Assembly (NCBI GenBank): GCA_911728455.2
Contig: OU452231.1
Location: forward strand, 2,423,001-2,487,000
Length of the DNA stretch: 64,000 nt
Reading direction: 5' to 3'
Source of the DNA: Marthasterias glacialis
Taxonomy: Eukaryota > Echinodermata > Asteroidea > Forcipulatida > Asteriidae
In this document: positions 12,801 to 20,353 of the stretch, one piece after another
Numbering within the stretch: the stretch's first letter is position 1
How the letters are laid out: each line of letters begins with the position of its first letter
Translations under genes and position numbers: made by a program
Notes under the pieces: model-generated
Seen by the model: only the letters and a program-made list of their open reading frames with translations
Told to the model about the DNA's origin: nothing
The model's database searches: none

Positions 12801-15800
12801 GACATGATAAAAATCCTATAGGAAAATGTAAACATGCGTGCGCATACTTACAACGTGCACATTCATGTATTGCAGTGCGGCATTAAAGAGACACAGATTG
12901 TTCTACCCATGTGTACAGTGGTGATGTAGCCAATGCTGTGATTGGTCAATATTTTTAATTGGGCAAAGGGCTAGTTGAATTGGGCAAAGGGCTAGATGAA
13001 TTGGGCAAAGGGCTACATGAATTGGGCAAAGGGCTACATGAACTGGGCAAAAGGCTACATGAAATGGGCAAAAGGCTACATGATTTGGGTAACAGGCTAC
13101 ATGATTTGGTTAAAGGGCTACATGAACTGGGTACACGGCTACATGAATTGGGCAAAGGGCAACATGAACTGCAGGCCTTGATCTTAATTGAGGCCACCGA
13201 GGCCATTGGCCTCATGCCCTGTTGTGTTGGTCAGCAGGCCCTTCAGAAAAAATTGCACTGTCACTACCAACTTGGCCAGCATGCCCTTGTACAATTTCTC
13301 TGATTTGGCCAGCAAAGACCTGCCCCGTTTTTCTTAAGATCGAGGCCTGGAACTGGGCAAATGGCTACATGAATTGGGTCAAGGGCTACATGAATTTGGC
13401 AAAGGGCGCACTACAATGTTCATACTGTACATGGACAGACTATTTTAAGTTGCATTGATAGCCTGACCTTCGACCCTACAAATAGCTACATACCTCTCTG
13501 CCTCTTGCTTGCATCAGCTGCACCTTCTTGGCTCGAAGTGCTTTGTGCATGGACGTCTTTATAACATTAGAAGAACTGTATTCAGAACAGTCACTATTAC
13601 GCCTTGCCAAATACAGGTTCTGCAGTGGCTGCAAAAATATGAATGTATACAAAAGAACATTACAACTTAATCATTTTTATATTATGCCTTGCTAGATTAT
13701 TCAGGTTCTACTGCATCTACGAAAATGTACAGCGCATACATGTACAACACCATTCTATATCTTGCTGTGTGTATAACCACACTGTACACAGTTCTTGCAC
13801 AACTGCAGCCAGCCATGCCAAAAACATTGAGGCAAAACCCCTCTTTATGAGAAGTACTTGGTTATTTTTAGGGCATTACGCAAAACACAGGACCTACAGC
13901 TTTAGAACCTATCTGACTGAAGGACAAGCAAAAAGTGGTTTATCTAGCTCTAGGGCACAGATGCCAAGAACAGGGCGTGAACTCTCACTTTAGCATCGCT
14001 AGAATTTGAGTCCGTTGCACTAGACCGTTCAGCCACTGCACTGCAAAGATGATATACTGTACAAGTATATTATGTGTGTTAAGCACTGTATACTCAGTAC
14101 TTTCCCCCGAGTCCTGTGAAAAAATATTCACAGGCATTTTCCTCCAGTGGCTTTCGAACCCACGACTCCCGCAATTCTAGAGCAGATGTCTTATCAACTA
14201 GACTACCGAGACTGCCCGGTGGCTAGAGGCAGGTCGAATCCTATTAGCAGCGGGTACCGCGACCATTATGATAGATGTTAATTTTTGCATCGGAAATAAA
14301 GAATTTTATTGGTAATTTTTTGTTGTTGTACAAGTATACATTGTAAATAGACTTTATGCATTCGCCACCATCTTTGAGGTCAAACACAGCACCGAACGTG
14401 CGTTGTAGCTGTTTTGACCTCAGCGTGAGGGTATCCTTTCCAGTACTAAATGAACATAGTGACATCATATGCATAAGGTCTATACATTGTACATGTAGCT
14501 TCATAATTCCCTAGCTTTTTAATTTTAATATAAAATAGCAAAATAAAAAAAAAATATTCTGTACATGTGTCACAACTCTGGATATTTATAAGGCTGGATA
14601 AGCTTAATTTACTTATTTATTTAATTATTCATAAATACCCCAGTCAGTTTGGGACAGTTTGGGCGATCCTTTTGGTTGAAAGGTGGTCACATGACTGTTT
14701 AAGACCGGTTTTAAACGGCCGATAAAGACATAGCTAGAGCTGTGAACGCACTCATGTTGTCATTCGCGTGTTGGCGCACTAGCTTACGCGTAGCTCAATC
14801 AATACTTACATGTACCGGTACTCAATGTAAAGTCTGTTAGGTAATGTGCGTACGTGCAACCATTGAGCGCCGCATGCAATTTGACCTTTTGCAAAATGGC
14901 GCCTGAGGGCGTGACAGGAATTGGAAAATAAATTTAAAAAAAAAAAGTTTTACGGACGTTCCTACATTATAACGCTTTTTAACAAAAAGGGCATTTATGA
15001 ATGGGAATAAAAGAGTAGTGACTCTGTCTTAAACAGCCGTTTAAAACCTTGCAGTTAAAACTTTGCAGACTCGGTCCTTTATCATGCAGCCACAACCCCT
15101 GCTGGTTTTAAACGGCTGCTTAAGACCTCGGTCATCACTCTTTTATTCACTTATGTAAACAAATCAACGTGTATTATAGATATACTGTGTACCTTCATTG
15201 ATGGTCCAACTTTCTGAAGGCCAGACATTTTCTTCTTTACTTCTGCCTCTGCTGTCACATGATTCAATGGTTCACTGGTTTTATGACGGGTATCCATCTT
15301 AGCATACATGGAATGTCTTCCAGTTGGCGGTCTCCCCTTAACACTGGTTGAAGGGGTTGGCCTTTTGCGCAATTGAACCTGGTCATCCCCTCGTGAACGA
15401 AGATTCTGGACGGTGTTGTTAGTGTTAGGAGGTTGATACTGTGGTTGTACCATTATATCGACACTTTGAGATCTGCCCTTAAACATTGTTTGCTGCTGTT
15501 CTTGATTTGGCATGACCAAAACTTGCGTGCTATGAAATCCGACTGGATCGGGTCTAGCGCGAGGTGTCAGCCGTCCAGATGCAGTGTTCAGAGCAACTGA
15601 AGGTGGTTTAGAATGAGGGGTAAGGCGTCCGTTAAGATCCTTCAAGATGGGATCGGGTCTGGCCCGCGGTGTCAGGCGTCCTGCCGATGGATTATTTTTG
15701 AAAACATTTTGCGGGGAGTGCTCTGGTGATGATGCTGAAGAGATCGAGTACGATGACTGTGAGGTGTTTATTTCAGCATGCACCACATGTCTGTTTGGTG

Positions 15801-17361
15801 AGGCATCCTGTACACCCTGGCCTGTTCGTTGATTTCGAATATGTCCCGCAACATCGACGATCATTACTCTCTCTCCGTGACTGTTGGCCTCATTTTCTTT
15901 CCCATTTCCAAACCCACTGTCACTATTACTACTGTTGCTGTTCGATCTCCGCGGACCAGCCGGATACGGCGATTGACCGTAAAAGTCGGCAAAATGCAAG
16001 CTATCCCCATGCTCTCGGTGTAACTGGGCAATATGAGTCAGTAAGGGTCGAGAAGACGTTGGGAACTGTTGACACGTATTGGTCGCTGGATCGTGAATAC
16101 ACTGGATATTAAACCTGGCGGCCATCTCAAGATGGACAGTGTGTAAACACAGGGAGGGGTCCACAATGAAAACATGGCAAGAGCTACCAATTGGTTCGTC
16201 GTCACTATCAGCAGATTCCAAGTGTTCTTCTGGATTCTGTGACGTGACAATCCCGAAGCAGCGCTTGTCGTCGGGACAAATGCCGGAGAATACAATTCTT
16301 TCAGCTGGGTACACAACTGTAACTCTGTGATTGACATTGATGAGGGAAACACCTTTGTTTGTTATCTCCATCTGCATTAAGGAGTGGATACGTTGCTCAA
16401 GGTGCAGACGTCTTACACAACCTCTTATAGCTTGAAGACTGGCCATTGGTAAATTTGCCGATGCAGGAATATCAATAGATCCAAGGTATCCGACCACAGC
16501 ATGCATTAACATTCCTTGTTCCTCACTTGAAGCCGACACTCTCCTGTGTTGAGCTCGAGGCCTTGGATGGGAACGAAATGAAGGATACATAATATTGGAC
16601 ACTTCCACTGGGGTCAGAGGTCGTAACCCTGGATCGGCTAGTTCACCCTCATCATCATCTTCTTCCTCTTCAGGGTAATAGCTAGAGTGGCTTTGTGCAG
16701 AGTATGCTCTCTGTCTGAAGTGTTTGTTCTCTGAATTACGTTTTACGTTCCTGGGTTTTTGCGCACCCCTAACTTGTTCAAACTCTCTCCCATTCCAGTA
16801 CGTGTAATCATAGTTGCTCGCGGGTTTTTTAAGCACAACTCCAGCACGACCTGATCGATTATATGGACTAAGGTGTCCTGGTGCGAACTTACTGGCAACG
16901 TCAGCACCCACATTTGACTGCGATGGATGTTGCTTGTAGAGCATGGTCTCCTGATCATCTCTGCCCATATCATTCCTGCTTTTGCCAGAAGGAGTCACAC
17001 TTTTTGATCTCATATAACGGGTTCTTGGAACGGGCGCAAAGTTCTCTTCGTCCGAAGATTCTGATTCCTGTACTTCAGCCACTGTAAGCCTCAGTACCCC
17101 CGATGTAGCTCCAATCAATTTAATAATTTGTTCATGACCCACGCGTGTGACATTCTCTCCATTTATTGCCATGACACAATCACCAGCTTTCAATCCGCAG
17201 ACATCAGAAGGACTACCTGGTAAGATACAACTTAGAACGCATGGATGTTGGCCAGTCATTGTGAAGCCATAACCGTTTCGACCGCGTCCAACCTCCACTG
17301 TTTTCAGGTTGGAAAACCTAGTCTCTTGCAATTTAGACTTACTTCGCCTGTTGAGATGCAT
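770..17361 (-). CDS. RGS12: RGS12/RGS14-type regulator of G-protein signalling (gene model, 3' part off window)
   Basis: Coding exons in order are 17361-15193, 3339-3318, 1973-1810 and 856-770, giving 2442 bp or 814 codons with phase kept at each junction. Seen: an N-terminal PDZ domain, a PTB domain, and then the beginning of an RGS box. The family accelerates GTP hydrolysis on Gi/o alpha subunits at the membrane, and in RGS12 the PDZ and PTB domains recruit receptors and phosphotyrosine partners. PDZ plus PTB plus RGS is the RGS12 arrangement. The microexon junction also resembles the start of RGS14, so this is best read as the single invertebrate RGS12/14 ancestor-type gene. The rest of the RGS box and any Ras-binding or GoLoco segments should lie left of position 1. 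Confidence 0.9.
1610..1721. repeat. Head-to-head inverted tRNA-like SINE heads
   Basis: Two arms of about 43 bp (1610-1652 and 1679-1721) are inverted copies of 'gggtg(g)acaaag...gagcgggatttgaacc', which includes a B-box-like tRNA segment. A single-copy relative occurs at about 51170-51260. Intronic. Confidence 0.65.
1810..1973 (-). CDS. RGS12: RGS12/14 exon: linker and start of the RGS box
   Basis: The acceptor CCGTCGACAG is at 1974 and the donor ACG|GTACAT at 1809. The exon is 164 bp (2 bases plus 54 codons). The last 23 residues include SSWAVSFERLLQDELGL, a clear match to the first helices of the RGS12/RGS14 RGS domain. Confidence 0.92.
2044..2215. mobile_element. MITE with TTA target duplication (PIF/Harbinger-like)
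   Basis: 172 bp with terminal inverted repeats AGGCTGGTTTATAGT and ACTATAAACCAGCCT, flanked by TTA at 2041-2043 and 2216-2218. A 3-bp TTA/TWA duplication is characteristic of PIF/Harbinger elements. The interior is rich in CGACG-type words and has no coding capacity. Intronic in RGS12/14. Confidence 0.8.
2384..2520. repeat. Hairpin element centred near 2450
   Basis: Imperfect inverted arms run outward from the centre: 'catcccatatcccac' mirrors 'gtgggatatgggatg', extending to 'gttaccacac' and 'gtgtgataac' at the ends. Related 'gagtggaatacgg/aagaaaaatatag' sequence recurs near 3600 and 4240. The neighbouring 2580-2760 carries 'atctgattggaggattagcgcg', which recurs inverted near 3750 and 50010. 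Confidence 0.65.
3318..3339 (-). CDS. RGS12: RGS12/14 22-bp microexon
   Basis: Strong acceptor (CTCAACAG|) and donor (|GTAAGT) flank 22 bp reading ALAASDGG/E, phase 0 in and phase 1 out. Both the long exon and the putative short first exon end in phase 0, and the next exon (1973-1810) starts with two bases that complete a Glu codon. This produces an SDGELDS junction. Confidence 0.8.
3785..4105. repeat. Long hairpin MITE with a perfect 25-bp palindrome arm
   Basis: The element starts with 'cataaatacctgtgacagttt', as in the copies near 14630 and 19035. Its core is a perfect stem (3988-4012 against 4026-4050) starting GGGGCCTGGCGGCC, with a 13-nt loop. It lies in an RGS12/14 intron. Confidence 0.75.
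4290..4412 (-). mobile_element. tRNA-derived SINE, head portion
   Basis: Reverse strand reads GGCGTGTCGTGGCCAAG at the start (A-box region) and GGGTTCGAGTCCCGG further on (B box), then the conserved 'ttgtgtccttaagcaag' segment. The body is truncated. Same head as the copies at 11000, 17531, 31845 and 35488. Confidence 0.8.
5550..5624 (-). CDS. RGS12: Putative alternative first coding exon of RGS12/14 (short isoform)
   Basis: ATG at 5624 followed by 25 codons, beginning MSAFQRFAKG and ending GTRLLAVR, then a strong donor (AGA|GTAAGT). It ends in phase 0, the same phase as the big PDZ-PTB exon, and can therefore splice to the 22-bp microexon. The joined reading (LLAVR-ALAASDGELDS) resembles the N-terminal region of RGS14, where a similar AVSDGEL motif precedes the RGS box. 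The frame is also open upstream to an ATG at 5714, so the true start is uncertain. An alternative promoter giving a PDZ/PTB-less protein is inferred. Confidence 0.6.
6210..6610. repeat. ACATGT-rich simple sequence tract
   Basis: Dense scattered (A)CATGTAC words, including several back-to-back copies near 6260 and 6490. No gene signal. Similar short tracts occur near 4740 and 8770. Confidence 0.6.
6660..7510 (+). mobile_element. tRNA-derived SINE split by a MITE
   Basis: The head (6660-6740) reads GGCGTGTCGTTGCCGAGTGG to the middle of the B-box region, and the sequence resumes at 7451 with 'ggttccagtcccggtcgtgacac'. The two halves are separated by the 706-bp hairpin MITE at 6743-7448, so the SINE is older than the MITE. 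Confidence 0.8.
6743..7448. mobile_element. 706-bp MITE, TA-GACCCAGTAAC family
   Basis: Arms of about 120 bp are inverted: GACCCAGTAACTGGGGCG at 6743 mirrors the sequence ending GGGTC at 7448. Both ends are flanked by TA. The roughly 460-bp interior holds short open frames only. Smaller relatives lie at 36990-37154 and, one-ended, from 38214. The TA duplication suggests Tc1/mariner-like mobilisation. Confidence 0.82.
7890..8115 (+). mobile_element. SINE fragment (head lost, body type 2)
   Basis: Begins at 'ctggtcatgacacttgtgtccttgag' downstream of the B box and carries the body sequence shared with the full copy at 11000 ('gtagcccacac', then 'gccttgtg'). Confidence 0.6.
8116..10990. other. 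RGS12/14 intron, no gene seen
   Basis: AT-rich intronic DNA between the large exon and the short-isoform exon. Open frames are short and lack splice or domain support. It contains one copy of the 'gggcaccaaggcaatgaccaggggcaac' dispersed repeat at about 10105-10255 and a TTTA-rich tract near 10540. Confidence 0.6.
11000..11375 (+). mobile_element. Full-length tRNA-derived SINE, body type 2
   Basis: Begins GGCGTGTCGTGGCCAAGTGG, with B box GGTTCGAGTCCCGG near 11066. The head is followed by 'acttgtgtccttgagcaagg'. The body (from about 11120 to 11320) differs from the copies at 17531 and 35488, and ends in an A-rich tail with AAAT repeats. Confidence 0.85.
11630..11740. repeat. Half copy of the 49451-49869 element
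   Basis: 'gccccagctcaacattggtaaag' and the following about 100 bp match, in inverse orientation, the right part of the terminal-repeat element near 49760-49869. It is followed at 11735-11840 by a copy of the 'agggcaccaaggcc' dispersed repeat. Confidence 0.6.
12721..12950. mobile_element. MITE, TA-GACCNATCCATTAA family (3' end lost)
   Basis: About 230 bp closely matching the complete 262-bp copy at 57311-57572, beginning GACCCATCCATTAAA after a TA. Homology stops at 'gattggtcaat', where minisatellite DNA begins. One minisatellite unit also lies directly in front (12698-12718). Confidence 0.78.
12959..13168. repeat. 21-bp minisatellite, 10 units
   Basis: Ten tandem units of a TTGGGCAAAGGGCTACATGAA-type repeat, with substitutions but no indels. 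Because 21 is a multiple of 3, long open frames appear on both strands; they are not evidence of a gene. About 2.5 more units occur at 13353-13408 and a single unit at 12698-12718. Confidence 0.92.
14140..14215 (-). repeat. tRNA-like SINE head
   Basis: The reverse strand reads 'tcggtagtctagttgataag' and then 'gtgggttcgaaagcc', resembling A and B boxes of a tRNA. The acceptor stem does not pair well, so it is called a tRNA-derived repeat and not a tRNA gene. Confidence 0.5.
14350..14480. mobile_element. 131-bp MITE, TA-GAC...GTC-TA (second copy at 45785)
   Basis: Ends GACTTTATGCAT and ATGCATAAGGTC (through ATATGCATAAGG), flanked by TA on both sides. Body strongly matches 45785-45915 ('tgttttgacctcagcgtgag' in both). 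Confidence 0.8.
14999..15152. repeat. Hairpin end of a long foldback element
   Basis: Left arm 'gggaataaaagagtagtgac' mirrors the right arm 'gtcatcactcttttattcac', and 'taaacagccgtttaaaacc' mirrors 'ggttttaaacggctgctta'. It lies 40 bp past the donor of the large RGS12/14 exon. The family also includes 3785, 19193 and 26160; the 5' part of this copy begins near 14628. Confidence 0.75.
15193..17361 (-). CDS. RGS12: RGS12/14 large exon: PDZ and PTB domains (723 residues)
   Basis: ATG at 17361; a 3' splice site at about 17381 places 19 bp of 5' UTR in the same exon. The PDZ domain spans residues 21-97, with the ligand-binding loop GYGF at 30-33. An acidic run (EEEEDDDEGE) lies near residue 231 and the PTB domain at about 284-428. 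A low-complexity Ser-rich tail follows, with three copies of a GRLTP motif, two of them as GRLTPRARPDP. The reading frame stays open for 13 codons past the donor at 15192/15191 (AAG|GTACAC), so an unspliced transcript would encode a slightly extended PDZ-PTB protein. Vertebrate RGS12 likewise packs PDZ and PTB into one very large exon. Confidence 0.93.
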
Positions 17362-17530
17362 GATGGCTGCTAGATGTCACCTTTAAAACAGGAGGAAAAA
17401 AAAACAGAACAGATGAATTATAATTCAAACTAATTGTTTTATCTTTTGAAAGAAAATAAAAATTAAGAGAATGTTGCTATGTCGTGTACAATGTGTACCC
17501 TCATTTTTCTATTAAATGGATTCCAAGTTA

Positions 17531-17920
17531 AATGGCATGTATTGGCCGAGCAGATAAGAACACCGGACTCAAGCTCTGGTGTTTCTGATCAGTAGAGTGT
17601 GGGTTCGAGTCCCGGTTGTGACACTTGTGTCCTTAAGCAAGATTAAGGATTGCTGCATCCTTCAGATGGGACGTAAAGCCGTAGGTCCTGTGTGTTGTGT
17701 AATGCACGTAAAAGAACCCAGTGCACTTATCGAAAAGAGAAGGGGTTCATGATCGGCTGCAGATTGCACCACAGCACCTTGTAAATCATTACATGGTGCT
17801 ATGTAAAGGAATAGGTCTCATACTTCAAAAAAAGTAACTCCGAATACCTTGCTGGAAAATATTCTAATACTTCTTTGTAAAGCGCATTGTAATGCGCTAT
17901 ATAAGCATGGTGTGATATTA
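17531..17920 (+). mobile_element. Full-length tRNA-derived SINE, body type 1
   Basis: tRNA-like head with GGGTTCGAGTCCCGG, then the body containing 'aaagccgtaggtcctgtgtg', 'gaacccagtgcacttatcg' and 'gctgcagattgcaccacagc', ending 'gcgctatataagcatgg' and an ATT-rich tail. It lies just upstream of the RGS12/14 start exon. Confidence 0.87.
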
Positions 17921-18589
17921 TTATTTTACAAATTGATCTATTATTATTTTACAAATTGATCAGTGTTTTTTAAATGCAAGATATGGATTGTCTGAATTCA
18001 CACTCTCACTATGCCTTTTCCCCCAAAAAACTCCCTGAGTCTTAAAGGGGCTGTGTCATCATGATTATATCAGGCCTGTGGCAATGCATGGAAAGATGAA
18101 CTCTCACCCAGATACTTCACAGGTGGGCGCTTGCGGTCAAATCACAAACTGTGATGTGACCGCCATCGCACACAGGCACGTAGTAACTGGGTTATTCCAT
18201 TTATTCCAAACCTTTGTGCTTTTGTGACGAGAGGATTACGAGAGATCAAGAGGCTGCCACCATTGTTTATCAATGTATTTCAGCTCAATGAGAGGCAAGT
18301 CCGAGTTAACGGAGATTCCAGCCTTTCATCCCAAGCATGAAACCAATTATCGGCCGTGGGTCATGGCTGAGGTTTTACGATTGATGCTGTAAATCGAATT
18401 CTTCCTTGAACATGTTGAAAGAGAAAATTTTTCTCTGTACAACTAAAAAAAAGTTATTTTAGGAGTACTTGGTCTATTGTAGAATGCAGTACCACTCCCA
18501 AATTCTTTTGAAGTTGTTTAATATGGATGTACTACACACTGTACATCAGTGGCATTACCAGACATTTTCAAATGGGGGGGGTAAGCAGT

Positions 18590-18740
18590 GGATTTGTTTT
18601 TAATTCATATATTTTTACTTATTTCTATTTTTTTATTTATTCATATTATTTTTATTTTCTTATTTATTTTTATTTATTATTTTTTATTTTATTTTATTTT
18701 ACTTATTTATTTATTTATTTTTTTTTTTGGGGGGAGGGGG
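18590..18740. repeat. TTTA/TTTTA low-complexity tract
   Basis: T-rich tract of TTTAT and TTTTA words ending in a G-rich run. Short open frames here are compositional. Confidence 0.8.
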
Positions 18741-19192
18741 CTTTTTAATGTATTGATTGAACCATTTAATTCCCTTTTTTTCTCTCTCTCTTATGTGGGG
18801 GAAGTTCAGAGTGGGGTCACACCAACCCTTTATTACGCTACTGATGTTTATGTAGCGATTACACAGTTTTCTACAACTGTACATGTTTTATAATTTTATA
18901 GACCTCGCTCTATGGCCATTTTGGTATTACATTCTGCAATGTCCTGCAGTTTAATTAAGTTGTACCATCCTTCCTCCGTCCAATACCGCGCCTGTTCTGT
19001 TAAGCCAGCATCCAGCAATATTATTAGTTATTAATAAATACCTAGGACAGTTTGTGGATTCTAATTGGTCAAAACGTGATCACGTGGGGGTGTATTAACG
19101 GCGATATAAAGACCGGCTAACAAAACAAGAAAGTATCGCCGAGAAAGAAAAGTTACAAAATGGACGATTTTAGCCGTTTATTTCGTTAAAAA

Positions 19193-19309
19193 GGTATTTA
19201 TTAATGGGAATAACAGTGCGAGGACCCGGTCTTCACTGCTTGGTAATGACCTTGGGTGGTGGCTGGCTGCTGTTAACGACCGCGCCTCCGGCTTGGTCGT
19301 TAACAGCGG
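19193..19309. repeat. Left half of a hairpin MITE broken by the LTR element
   Basis: 'gggaataacagtgcgaggac' through 'ggtggtggctggctgctgttaacgacc' is mirrored by 25953-26017 on the other side of the retrotransposon. Without the insert, the right arm 'ggtcgttaacagcggccagccacc' would be continuous. Confidence 0.88.
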
Positions 19310-20019
19310 TGTTACGAAGAACAGAACTAAACAGACATAACAGACTGAAGACGCAACTAAGTGACTCAAATAATTAGGCAGGGGACGAATGATATTAGAG
19401 AGAAAATAAATATTAATGCATATCTCTCATTCTCTGATTTCAACAATTTAAACTAAACCATTACAAAATCACAATTTAGGTGTACAAGAAAGTAAAGCAA
19501 ATATAGACTAAGAAAATAGGTTTGATACCGGTATCAACGTAACAGGGTGTGTGCTGCGTCATGCCCATCAAAGTTCTTGTGGCGTGCTAGGTGAAGCTTG
19601 GCTACTCGGCTGTGGTACTCTCCGGTCAGCGGTAGTCATCTTCGAGAGACAGGAGGTGGACCTCAGACGGCCAGTCGTCAGGAACGGTGACAAGAGAACC
19701 CACGGCAGGAGCAGGGTGATGACGAGAGAGTTCACCGGCAGAAGCAGGGAGGCGACGGGTTAAAAACCGTTAGGAGAACCCGGTCCAGTCCAGTTCATTT
19801 TGGGCGTGGCTCGTGATGGCTGGAGAGCAGCAGTCATAGCGGCACGTCAGCACACCAAGTGGAAAATAATGCTCTGACCCGATTTAGGCATGCACGCCCC
19901 TTTTAAGCAGCTATTTAACATTCCTAACATTTTAGAGCGCAGTTCATTATGAATGAACCGAGAGTCATACAAAAACAACTGTAAGCCGTGACTAATAAGT
20001 TTAAACCGCACTTGTAACA
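19310..20019 (-). repeat. 3' LTR of the Gmr1-like element
   Basis: 710 bp; I found no difference from the other LTR. Bounded by GCGG on its outer side and the polypurine tract on its inner side. Confidence 0.95.
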
Positions 20020-20031
20020 CTCTCCCCCATA
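20020..20031 (-). promoter_or_regulatory. Polypurine tract
   Basis: The minus strand reads ATGGGGGAGAG directly against the 3' LTR (TGTTAC), the expected plus-strand primer position. Confidence 0.88.
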
Positions 20032-20353
20032 AATTAAAAAAAATACGACCTAAAGAAGTATTTTTTTTGTTATGTGTGTATGTCTTACTCCTTTAAATTT
20101 AAACCAAGCTGACAACAACTAACTGATACAACAGAAAGTTATGAATCCACAAATTTGCTTAATATCTAATTTACTAAATAACACAATAATTGAATATATA
20201 AGAGAAAACTTCGGGAACTTCACGAGGAAGTTCGCAACTTGCATACAAATAAACATGTCATTATGTTTCTTATTGTCTCATTGTCTGACCACTGATTTCA
20301 TGGCACAGTATTTGATTTCATGGCACAGTATTTGCGACTTAAACCGACAATTT

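Noticed and set aside
12955..13303. Three overlapping long open frames with heptapeptide repeats
   Set aside because: They arise from the 21-bp minisatellite, whose unit length is a multiple of three; frames on both strands stay open for the same reason.
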